Assembly (NCBI RefSeq): GCF_014930365.1
Contig: NZ_JABXWI010000001.1
Coordinates: forward strand, 445,958 to 509,957
Source of the DNA: Streptomyces caniscabiei
GTDB lineage: Bacteria; Actinomycetota; Actinomycetes; Streptomycetales; Streptomycetaceae
Length of the DNA stretch: 64,000 bases
Direction: 5' to 3'
The notes beneath the pieces were generated by a model that saw only the letters and a program-made list of their open reading frames with translations, ran no database searches and was not told where the DNA came from. A program made the translations under genes and the position numbers. Below are positions 17,201-25,533 of this stretch, in pieces; position 1 is the first letter of the stretch; each line of letters opens with the position of its first letter.

Positions 17201-18456
17201 GCGAACGGAGCAAGCGGCGTCCCCGGCGCGCGGCCGTCACCGGAATCGGCGTGGTCGCGCCCAACGGAACGAGCACCGAGACGTTCTGGAAGTCCACCCG
17301 GGAGGGCATCAGCGTCCTGGACCGGGTCACCCGCGAGGGCTGCGAGCACCTGCCGCTGAAGGTGGCGGGCGAGGTCCGGAACTTCGACCCGCCCTCGGCG
17401 GTCGAGGAGCGCTACCTCGTCCAGACGGACCGGTTCACGCACTTCGCGATGGCCGCCGCCGACCAGGCGCTCGACGACGCCCGCCTCGACCGGCCGGAGA
17501 CCGACGCGGCCCCGTACTCGGTGGGCGTGGTCACCGCGGCCGGCTCCGGCGGCGGCGAGTTCGGGCAGCGGGAGCTGCAACAGCTGTGGTCCAAGGGCAG
17601 CCGCTTCGTCGGCCCCTACCAGTCCATCGCCTGGTTCTACGCCGCCAGCACCGGCCAGATCTCCATCCGCCGGGGCTTCAAGGGCCCCTGCGGGGTGATC
17701 GCCTCCGACGAGGCCGGCGGTCTCGACGCCGTCGCGTACGCGGCGCGGGCCGTGCGGCGCGGCACCGACGTGATGGTGACCGGCGCGACGGAGGCGCCGC
17801 TCGCCCCCTACTCGGTGGTCTGCCAGCTCGGCTACCCGGAGCTGAGCACCGTGGCCGACCCGGAGCGCGCCTACCGTCCCTTCACCGCCGCGGCCTGCGG
17901 GTTCGTGCCGGCCGAGGGCGGCGCCATGCTGGTCGTGGAGGCCGAGGACACGGCCCGGGAACGCGGCGCGGCCGTCCGGGCCCACCTGGCGGGCCACGCG
18001 GCGACGTTCACCGGCGCCTCCCGCTGGGCGGAGTCCCGGGCGGGCCTCGCCGAAGCGATCCGGGGCGCCCTGGAGGAGGCGGGCTGCGCCCCGGAGGAGA
18101 TCGACGTGGTCTTCGCCGACGCCCTCGGCACCCCGGAGGCGGACCGCGCCGAGGCGCTGGCGATCACGGACGCCCTCGGCGCGCACGGCACCCGGGTCCC
18201 CGTCACGGCGCCGAAGACCGCCGTCGGCCGGGGCAACGGCGCGGCGGCCGTGCTGGACGTGGCGGCGGCGGTGCTCGCGATGGAGCACGGCGTCATCCCG
18301 CCCACCCCGAACGTCTTCGACGTCTGCCACGACCTCGACCTCGTCACCGTCCGCGCCCGCGCCGCCGAGCCGCGCACGGCGCTGGTCCTCAGCCGGGGCC
18401 TCATGGGGTCGAACTCGGCGCTGGTGCTGCGGCTCGGCCCCGGCGACACCTCCTGA
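17197..18456 (+). CDS. whiEIV: Ketosynthase beta / chain-length factor (WhiE ORFIV-like)
   Basis: A 419-residue partner of the ketosynthase; the heterodimer fixes chain length and primes the chain. The cysteine position of the active site is replaced by Glu172 ([10 protein letters not shown]). The histidine regions are also degenerate: FADALGT replaces the usual NAHGT-type motif, and KTAVGRGN replaces VGHS. Most antibiotic-pathway chain-length factors have glutamine at the cysteine position, so Glu is noteworthy; spore-pigment factors may differ, which I cannot check here. The gene overlaps KS-alpha by four bases and is followed by a 99-bp gap before the ACP gene. Confidence 0.93.
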   Translation: MSERSKRRPRRAAVTGIGVVAPNGTSTETFWKSTREGISVLDRVTREGCEHLPLKVAGEVRNFDPPSAVEERYLVQTDRFTHFAMAAADQALDDARLDRPETDAAPYSVGVVTAAGSGGGEFGQRELQQLWSKGSRFVGPYQSIAWFYAASTGQISIRRGFKGPCGVIASDEAGGLDAVAYAARAVRRGTDVMVTGATEAPLAPYSVVCQLGYPELSTVADPERAYRPFTAAACGFVPAEGGAMLVVEAEDTARERGAAVRAHLAGHAATFTGASRWAESRAGLAEAIRGALEEAGCAPEEIDVVFADALGTPEADRAEALAITDALGAHGTRVPVTAPKTAVGRGNGAAAVLDVAAAVLAMEHGVIPPTPNVFDVCHDLDLVTVRARAAEPRTALVLSRGLMGSNSALVLRLGPGDTS

Positions 18457-18555
18457 CCACACCCGCCCGACACCACCCACCTGACGACCGCCCTCCGACC
18501 GCCGCCCCCGACCACCCGCACGAACGCACCCCCGACGCATCAAGGAGAGAACCGC

Positions 18556-19294
<739 letters not shown>

Positions 19295-19313
19295 GCCGGA
19301 CGGAGAACCCCCC

Positions 19314-19646
19314 ATGCACCAGTCCCTGATCGTCGCCCGGATGGCCCCGGGCGCCGCCCCGGACATCGCCAAGATCTTCGAGGAGTCCGACCGGGGGGAG
19401 CTGCCGCACCTCATCGGGGTCTCCCGGCGCAGCCTCTTCCAGTTCGACGACGTGTACATGCACCTCGTCGAGGCCGAGCGGGACCCCACGCCCGCCATCA
19501 TGAAGCTGGCCGGGCACCCCGAGTTCCGGTCCATCAGCGAACGGCTGTCGGCATACGTCAGCGCGTACGACCCGGCGACCTGGCGCTCGCCGAAGGACGC
19601 GATGGCGAACTGCTTCTACCGCTGGGAGCGGGACAGCGGCTCCTGA
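19314..19646 (+). CDS. whiEVII: TcmI-type polyketide cyclase (WhiE ORFVII-like)
   Basis: A 110-residue small cyclase of the TcmI family (ferredoxin-like dimer). Typical pieces are the opening LIVARMAPGAAPDIAKIF, the SRRSLFQFDDVYMHLVEA strand region and the closing FYRWERD. It is thought to close later rings of the polyketide. It is the last gene of the main pigment run; a strong hairpin terminator follows. The 19-bp gap to the upstream gene contains a GGAG site. Confidence 0.9.
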   Translation: MHQSLIVARMAPGAAPDIAKIFEESDRGELPHLIGVSRRSLFQFDDVYMHLVEAERDPTPAIMKLAGHPEFRSISERLSAYVSAYDPATWRSPKDAMANCFYRWERDSGS

Positions 19647-19654
19647 CCGCGACC

Positions 19655-19697
19655 ACAGGCCGCCGGGCACGCGCGTCGCGCGTGCCCGGCGGCCTGT
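19655..19697. terminator. Bidirectional hairpin terminator at the end of the polyketide run
   Basis: Near-perfect inverted repeat: left arm ACAGGCCGCCGGGCACGCGC, right arm GCGCGTGCCCGGCGGCCTGT, 20-bp stem with a tiny loop. It stands between the converging cyclase gene (+) and methyltransferase gene (-), so it can stop transcription from both sides. There is no U-tract, as usual in Streptomyces. Confidence 0.85.
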
Positions 19698-19713
19698 CCG
19701 TCTCACCCGTGTG

Positions 19714-20823
19714 TCACCCGGGCACGTGGCAGTCGAACGCGTGCAGATAGGCGTTGACCGGCCGTACGTCGTCGATGACCAGCCCCGCGGCCGAAAGCCG
19801 GGAGGTCATGCTCGCGGTGGTGTGCTTGGCCCCGCCGACGTTGAGGAGCAGCAGCAGGTCCATGGCGGTGCTGAACCGCATCGACGGCGAGTCGTCGACG
19901 AGGTTCTCGATGACGACGACCCGGGTGCCGGGGCCGCCCGCCCCGATGACGTTGCGCAGCAGCCGGGCGGTGCTGTCGTCGTCCCACTCCAGGATGTTCT
20001 TGATGACGTAGGTGTCGGCCCGGACCGGGACGGCCTCACGGCAGTCGCCGGGGACGACGCGGGTGCGCTCGGCGAGCGCGCCGCCCGGCCGCAGCCGGGG
20101 GTCGGCGTTGTCCACCACGCGCGGCAGGTCGAGCAGGGTGCCGTGCAGCGAGGGGTACTTCTCCAACAGGCTCGCCACGACGTGGCCCTGCCCGCCGCCG
20201 ATGTCGGCGACGGACGCGCTCCCCGACAGGTCGAGGAAGTCGGCGACGTCCCGCGCGGACTGGGTGCTGGAGGTCGTCATGGCCCGGTTGAAGACGTCGG
20301 CGGACTCCGGGGCGTCCTCGTTGAGGTAGACGAAGAACTCCTTGCCGTACAGGTCCTCGACGACGTTGTGGCCGGAGCGCACGGCCTCGTCCAGCTTCGG
20401 CCAGGCGTCCCAGGTCCACGGTTCGGTGCACCACAGGGCGATGGCGCGCAGGCTGTGCGGGTCGTCCTCGCGCAGCAGCCGGGACATGTCGGTGTGCGCG
20501 AACGTCCCGTCGGGCCGTTCGGTGAACACTCCGTGGCAGGACAGGGCCCGCAACAGCCGTCGCAGCGGCCCGGGTTCGGCCCGCACGGCGGCCGCGAGGT
20601 CCTCCACCGGCAGCGGGGTGTCGCCGAGGACGTCGGCGACGCCGAGCCGGGCGGCGGCGCGCAGGGCGCCGGCGACGGCCGCGCCGAACACCAGCTCCCT
20701 GAACCGCATGGGCGGCGGCGGGGCGGTGCGGCTCTCCTGGCCGACCGTGTGGACGGCCTGGGTGCGCGTGGTGCGGGCGGTGGGTGACGGCTCCCCCGCC
20801 GGTCTGGTCTGAGCGGTCGTCAT
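19714..20823 (-). CDS. SAM-dependent O-methyltransferase (plant-caffeate/TcmO-like family)
   Basis: A 369-residue class I methyltransferase with the N-terminal dimerisation domain of the polyketide/caffeic-acid O-methyltransferases (residues about 40-130, LRRLLRALSCHGVF). The catalytic domain has the SAM motif VADIGGGQGHVVASLL (about residue 195), then the GDC and YVIKNILEWDDD motifs, with the acid EWDD/conserved ENL near 300. It lies convergent to the polyketide genes and could methylate a phenol of the pigment, an inference from position only. A strong AAAGGAGG site precedes ATG 20823. It follows the beta-helix gene by 42 bp in the same direction and may be co-transcribed. Confidence 0.88.
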   Translation of the reverse strand: MTTAQTRPAGEPSPTARTTRTQAVHTVGQESRTAPPPPMRFRELVFGAAVAGALRAAARLGVADVLGDTPLPVEDLAAAVRAEPGPLRRLLRALSCHGVFTERPDGTFAHTDMSRLLREDDPHSLRAIALWCTEPWTWDAWPKLDEAVRSGHNVVEDLYGKEFFVYLNEDAPESADVFNRAMTTSSTQSARDVADFLDLSGSASVADIGGGQGHVVASLLEKYPSLHGTLLDLPRVVDNADPRLRPGGALAERTRVVPGDCREAVPVRADTYVIKNILEWDDDSTARLLRNVIGAGGPGTRVVVIENLVDDSPSMRFSTAMDLLLLLNVGGAKHTTASMTSRLSAAGLVIDDVRPVNAYLHAFDCHVPG

Positions 20824-20865
20824 ACGACGCCCTCCTTTGTCGAGTTCATGGACGACCTGGGCCGG

Positions 20866-21930
20866 TCAGCACAGTCCGGCGGGCTTGGACGCCGCGCAGG
20901 TGTTGCCCGAGAAGGTGTTGCCCTTGCCGGCGGTGTCCGTGTTGACGATGTCCGCCGGGGCGTTGTTCTCCAGCACGTTCTCGGTGATCCGGTTCCGCTC
21001 GCTGGTGGTGCCCACGAAGCTCTTCCACACGACGATGCCGCCCGACAGCGGGGAGGCGCCGGCGTTGCCGGTGATCCGGTTCCGGGTGACCAGGGTGTCC
21101 TCGGCGCCGGTCAGCACGATGCCGGTGCCCTGGAGGGCGTCCAGTCGCGCGGTCTTCGGGCAGGACTTGTTGTTGCGGTCGATCAGGTTGTCGCGCACGG
21201 TCAGGGCGCCGGCCCTCGGCTTGTTCTCGTCGCCGACGACGAAGACGCCCGCGCAGTTGCCGGTGACGTGGTTGTCCGCGACGGTGAGGTTGCGCAGGCG
21301 CCGGACGGTCAGGCCGATCCGGTTGCCCTCCAGGCGGTTGTGGGCGACGACGGTGCCGCCGCTGTCCGTGGCGCCCTGCTCGGCCTTGACGGTGTTCGCG
21401 AGGAACAGTCCGGCGTCGCCGTTGTCCCGTGCGGTGTTCTTGCGGAACACGCCGCGCACCGAACGCTCCTGGGCGATGCCCCACACGCCGTTCTTCACGG
21501 CGGTCACGTGCCGCACGGTCAGCCGGTCGGTGTCCTGCGCGAAGACCCCGGAGCCGGTGAACCCGGTCACGGTCAGGTTGGCGACGGTGACGTCCTCGAC
21601 CTTGTGGTCCTTCGTCCCGGTCACACAGATGCCGTTGCCGGCGTCGCCGCACCCGTCGGCGGCCTTCGTCACGGCCGGTTCGACGACGGTACGGGGGCCC
21701 ATGCCGCGCAGGGTGATGCCGTGGGTGCTGACCTTGACGCTCTCGCGGTAGGTGCCGGAGGCCACGAGCACCGTGTCCCCGGGCGCCGCCGCGTCGACCG
21801 CCTGCTGGATGGACTCGCCGGGGAAGACCACATGGGTCGGGTGGTGGGCGACGGCCTGCGGGGCGGCCCCGAGCCCCACCCCGATGACCGCCGCGACGCA
21901 TGCCAGATGACCAATATGCCATTTCTTCAT
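20866..21930 (-). CDS. Secreted right-handed parallel beta-helix protein
   Basis: A 354-residue exported protein: signal peptide (residues 1-29, cleaved near PQAVAHH), then a repetitive beta-helix typical of carbohydrate-binding or C5-epimerase/NosD-like proteins. The opening FPGESIQQAVDAAAPGDTV is the diagnostic start of these folds. The rest consists of about ten coils with alternating Asn ladders (NRLEGNRIGL, DNHVTGN, RNRITGN). No classic lyase catalytic set is visible, so binding or structural use of polysaccharide is possible. Start is ATG 21930 because the signal peptide begins there; longer in-frame starts give arginine-rich sequence. It probably shares a transcript with the methyltransferase gene downstream. 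Confidence 0.85.
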   Translation of the reverse strand: MKKWHIGHLACVAAVIGVGLGAAPQAVAHHPTHVVFPGESIQQAVDAAAPGDTVLVASGTYRESVKVSTHGITLRGMGPRTVVEPAVTKAADGCGDAGNGICVTGTKDHKVEDVTVANLTVTGFTGSGVFAQDTDRLTVRHVTAVKNGVWGIAQERSVRGVFRKNTARDNGDAGLFLANTVKAEQGATDSGGTVVAHNRLEGNRIGLTVRRLRNLTVADNHVTGNCAGVFVVGDENKPRAGALTVRDNLIDRNNKSCPKTARLDALQGTGIVLTGAEDTLVTRNRITGNAGASPLSGGIVVWKSFVGTTSERNRITENVLENNAPADIVNTDTAGKGNTFSGNTCAASKPAGLC

Positions 21931-22015
21931 ATTCCGCAAGATATGACCATGAACCGTGCAAACCGGTCCGATGGTCCATCCGACGGCGTGTCCCCGCCGC
22001 GCCCGCCGGTCCCTC

Positions 22016-23236
22016 TCAGCCGCCGAGGCGCCGTCGGTCCTCCTCGTCCCACGCACGGGTGTCGCGCGGTTCGACGTACGGCTCCTCGTGCGGCGGGTGG
22101 CCACCCGCCAGGGCCCGCTGACGCGCCAGTTCGGCGTCGAACTCCAGGCCGAGAAGGATCGCCAGATTGGTGATCCACAGCCACACCAGGAAGATGATCA
22201 CGCCGGCGATGGCGCCGTAGGTCCGGTTGTACGAGCCGAAGTTGGCCACGTAGAACGCGAAGCCCGCCGAGGCCACCAGCCAGATCAGCAGGGCGAGCAG
22301 ACTGCCGGGGGTGATCCAGCGGAAGCCACGCACCTTGGCGTTCGGGGTGGCCCAGTACAGGACCGCGATCATGATCGTGACCAGCAGGACCAGCACCGGC
22401 CACTTCGCGATCGACCACACGGTCAGCGCCGTGTCGCCGACGCCGAGGGCGGTGCCCACCTCCTTGGCGAGGGCGCCGGTGAACACCACGATCAGCGCGC
22501 TGATCACGGCCATCACCATCAGCACCACCGTCACCCCGACCCGGACCGGCAGCACCTTCCACACCGGACGGCCCTCGGGGACGTCGTACACCGCGTTCGC
22601 GCTCCTGATGAACGCCGCGACATAGCCGGAGGCCGACCACACCGCCAGCACCAGACCCACGATCGCCATGATCGAGCCGAGCCCTGCGTTGCCCTGCATC
22701 TGCCGGACGGCGTTGGTGAGGATGTCCCGCGCGGCGCCGGGGGCGAGCTGCTGGATGTTGTCCAGCACCTGCTGCGTCGCCGAGCGCCCGACGATCCCCA
22801 GCAGGGAGACGAGCGCCAGCAGGGCCGGGAACAGGGCGAGGATCCCGTAGTACGTCAGCGCCGCCGCCCGGTCGGTCAGCTCGTCCCTCTTGAACTCCTT
22901 CAGGGTGCCCTTCAGCACCGCCCACCAGGAGCTTCTCGGCAGATCGGTGGGGCTGTCGGGGGCCCGCCGCTCCACGTCCTCGTCCGGCCCGACCGCCGGC
23001 GCCGCCCGCGCGGCCCCGCCCTCGTCACCGCGCCCGGCCTCCTCGTACCGCCCACCCTCCTCGTAGCGGTCGGTCTCTCCGTGGCGGTCCGGCTCGCCGT
23101 GGCGGCCGGTCTCCTCGTCCCGCCCGACCTCGCGCTCGACCTCCTCGTCGCGCTCGAACCGGTCGGTGTGCCCGCCGTCGCCGGGGGGCACACCGTGCCT
23201 TCCCTGCCCTCTGTGCCGTTTCAGCGTTCGCATCAT
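22016..23236 (-). CDS. YihY/BrkB-family inner-membrane protein with charged repeat N terminus
   Basis: A 406-residue membrane protein. The C-terminal 300 residues are the YihY/virulence-factor BrkB domain with six or seven helices; TDRAAALTYYGILALFPALL is the family signature start. The first 85 residues are hydrophilic and repetitive (RHGEPD, RYEEGG, RYEEAG units), not part of the family core. The family was once called ribonuclease BN but is now regarded as a membrane transporter or channel of unknown substrate. ATG 23236 or 23233 is possible; I use the first of the doublet. The tail (RDTRAWDEEDRRR) is cytosolic and highly charged. The neighbouring serine hydrolase has a similar Arg-Tyr-Asp repeat. 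Confidence 0.82.
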   Translation of the reverse strand: MMRTLKRHRGQGRHGVPPGDGGHTDRFERDEEVEREVGRDEETGRHGEPDRHGETDRYEEGGRYEEAGRGDEGGAARAAPAVGPDEDVERRAPDSPTDLPRSSWWAVLKGTLKEFKRDELTDRAAALTYYGILALFPALLALVSLLGIVGRSATQQVLDNIQQLAPGAARDILTNAVRQMQGNAGLGSIMAIVGLVLAVWSASGYVAAFIRSANAVYDVPEGRPVWKVLPVRVGVTVVLMVMAVISALIVVFTGALAKEVGTALGVGDTALTVWSIAKWPVLVLLVTIMIAVLYWATPNAKVRGFRWITPGSLLALLIWLVASAGFAFYVANFGSYNRTYGAIAGVIIFLVWLWITNLAILLGLEFDAELARQRALAGGHPPHEEPYVEPRDTRAWDEEDRRRLGG

Positions 23237-23292
23237 GCCGGGCGGGTAACCGGCCAGGCACGGCTCATACATCCGCATTCACGGCAAATCGT

Positions 23293-24543
23293 TCAGCGTG
23301 GGGACGCCGGGCGGTCGTAGACGTTGTCCGGGGTGACGATCTCCGTGATCGCACGGGCGAGCAGCGAGGACGGCTCCTGGCCCTCGTGGGGCACGTCGGT
23401 GTTGAGCAGCAGCACCAGGGTCGCCTTCCGGGCGGGCAGATGGACGGTCACGCTCTGGTAGCCCGGGATGGAGCCGTTGTGCCCGATCCAGCCGCCGGTC
23501 TCGAGGATGCCGAGGCCGTAGGAGGTGCCGGGGAAGCCCGTCGGCAGCGTCATCAGCCGTTCGCGCTGGGCCCGCGGGCTGAGCAGGGTCCCCGTGGCGA
23601 CGACCTCGGCCCAGCGGCGCAGATCGCGCAGCTCCGAGATCATCGCGCCGGCCGCCCAGGCCCAGCTGGGGTTCCAGTCCGTGGCGTCCTCGATCTCACC
23701 GCTGAGCGTCTGGTCGGTGTAGCCGCGCGCGTGCGGCTCGGGGAACCGGCGGCTCCCGGCCCCCTCGGGGAACAGCGTGCGGCGCAGCCCGGCCGGGCGG
23801 AGCACCCGCTCGCGCAGGAAATCGGCGAAGCGCTTGCCGCCGACCTTCTCGACCACCAGACCGAGCAGGACGAAGTTGGTGTTGGAGTACTGGAACTCTT
23901 CACCCGGCGCGAACACGTTCGGGTGCCGGAAGGCGTACGCGAGCAGCTCACGGGGCGTGAACGAGCGGCTCGGGTCGCTCAACAGGTCGTGCACGAAGCC
24001 CGGATCGGCGCTGTACGGGAAGAGGCCGCTGCGCATCTGCGCGAGATGACGCAACGTGATCCGGTGGCCGTTCGGCACGCCCCTGACGTAGCGGGAGATC
24101 GGGTCGTCCAGGCGGACCCGGCGGTCGTCGACGAGCCGGAGCAGCGCGGTGGCCGTGAAGGTCTTCGTCTCGCTGCCGATCCGCATGAACAGGTCGGGCG
24201 TCATCGGCCGGCGGGTGACGGTGTCGGCGACCCCGGCCGACCGGACGTAGCAGCCCCGGTCCGGCATCCACAGGCCGACGGTGACCCCGGGGATGCCGGC
24301 CTCCCGGCGGACGCCCTCGACGGCTTCGTCCAGACGGGCGGTCAGTTCGGGGCCGATACCGCCGCGCGGACAGTCGTTCTTGTCGTACCGGTCCTTGTCG
24401 TACCTGCCTTTGTCGTACCGGTCTTCGTCATACCGGCCGGCCGCCGCGTGCACGGCCGTCACGGGAGCCGTCGCGATCGGCGCCAGTACGGACGCCACCA
24501 GCAGTGCGGCGGCGAGCGGACGGCGGGAGGGGGTGCGTCGCAT
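23293..24543 (-). CDS. Secreted serine beta-lactamase-like hydrolase with RYDK repeat
   Basis: A 416-residue exported class C beta-lactamase/D-Ala-D-Ala carboxypeptidase-like enzyme. A signal peptide (about 1-33) is followed by four near-identical RYDKD units (residues 37-56). The catalytic fold shows SETK (Ser124, Lys127), YSNTNF (the Tyr motif) and HNGSIPG, the triad region. Family members are peptidases, esterases or penicillin-binding enzymes in the cell wall; the substrate is unknown. A cysteine pair (CPRG, GCY) may form one disulfide. The RYDK array is low-complexity and could vary between strains. Strand and spacing suggest a stand-alone gene. Confidence 0.86.
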   Translation of the reverse strand: MRRTPSRRPLAAALLVASVLAPIATAPVTAVHAAAGRYDEDRYDKGRYDKDRYDKNDCPRGGIGPELTARLDEAVEGVRREAGIPGVTVGLWMPDRGCYVRSAGVADTVTRRPMTPDLFMRIGSETKTFTATALLRLVDDRRVRLDDPISRYVRGVPNGHRITLRHLAQMRSGLFPYSADPGFVHDLLSDPSRSFTPRELLAYAFRHPNVFAPGEEFQYSNTNFVLLGLVVEKVGGKRFADFLRERVLRPAGLRRTLFPEGAGSRRFPEPHARGYTDQTLSGEIEDATDWNPSWAWAAGAMISELRDLRRWAEVVATGTLLSPRAQRERLMTLPTGFPGTSYGLGILETGGWIGHNGSIPGYQSVTVHLPARKATLVLLLNTDVPHEGQEPSSLLARAITEIVTPDNVYDRPASPR

Positions 24544-24807
24544 GTCGGGGCGCCTTCACGGGAGCAGGGTCTCGAAGGGGCAAGCGTCACCGCCCGAGCT
24601 CTGGGCAAAGGCCTCTGCCCCGTACACGTTCCGGCGATTCCACTCGTTCGGAGCCGGGCCGGAGCTCACCATTTCAAAGACCATCCATCGCGGTTCGCTC
24701 CTCGCGAAAATCATCGCCGATCGCTATTCTCCCGAATGCCAAAAATCGGGCTCGACCTCCCTCGTGCCGATCGGAAAAGCTGATCCCCCCATGGAGCAGG
24801 ATTCAAA

Positions 24808-25491
24808 ATGAGAACCGATTATGATTCGGTGGATCAAAACCCTGACGGGGTTCAGCAGATCGACACGCAGCCCATCTGGCTCCCCGGCCCGCGTGCCTCC
24901 TCCGACGTGTGGGACCCGGACGCCGAGCTGATCCAGATGGCGTACGCCGCGCACAGCCTGGCCCCCGACCCGAGGCTCGCCCAGGTCCGTGACCTGCCGC
25001 GCCGCCCGGTCAGCAGGCGGCGGCCCCGCCCGGGGACCCAGTTCCTCGCCAGGAACCCGCGGTTCGTCCCCGTCGCGTTCTTGATTACGACCATCGCCGT
25101 GTGCGCACTGACCATGCTTTATTGGTCGGTCTCCTATTCATACATTCAGTTGCGCGACATCGCGCTGCTGGTGGTGTCGGAGCATCTCGCGCGCTGGTGG
25201 CCGCTCACCGTGTACGGGCCGTGGCTTCTGGCGGGTCTGTCGATTGTCCGGGCCGCGGTGCAACAGCGCACCGCCCGGCGGTCCTGGGCGGTGATGCTGA
25301 TCTCGTCCGGCACGGCGGTGGCGTTGTGCATCGGCCAGTCCGCGAGTTCCGTGCTGGCCATGGCGATCGTCGGCATTCCACCGATCACCGCGCTGGTCTG
25401 TTTCCGTGAACTCGTCGGCCAGTTCTCGTCCTCGCCCGGCCCCCGGCACGCCGCCGACGCCCTCGCCACCCCCAAGCAGGGCCGGCACTAG
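24808..25491 (+). CDS. DUF2637 membrane protein
   Basis: A 227-residue protein with an acidic/proline-rich N-terminal 85 residues, then four predicted membrane helices (for example VAFLITTIAVCALTMLYWSV and VMLISSGTAVALCIGQ), the pattern of DUF2637/SpdA-like proteins of streptomycetes, associated with plasmid transfer or unknown membrane roles. The first part has lower GC than the neighbours (AAAACCC, GATTATGATTC), and the leader before the start is unusually A/T-rich (24670-24800). The closing PATPKQGRH-like tail is basic. No partner gene for transfer is seen nearby. Confidence 0.75.
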   Translation: MRTDYDSVDQNPDGVQQIDTQPIWLPGPRASSDVWDPDAELIQMAYAAHSLAPDPRLAQVRDLPRRPVSRRRPRPGTQFLARNPRFVPVAFLITTIAVCALTMLYWSVSYSYIQLRDIALLVVSEHLARWWPLTVYGPWLLAGLSIVRAAVQQRTARRSWAVMLISSGTAVALCIGQSASSVLAMAIVGIPPITALVCFRELVGQFSSSPGPRHAADALATPKQGRH

Positions 25492-25533
25492 GCGGCAGGC
25501 GGTAGGTGGTGGGCGGTGGGGCGCCGAGTGCGG

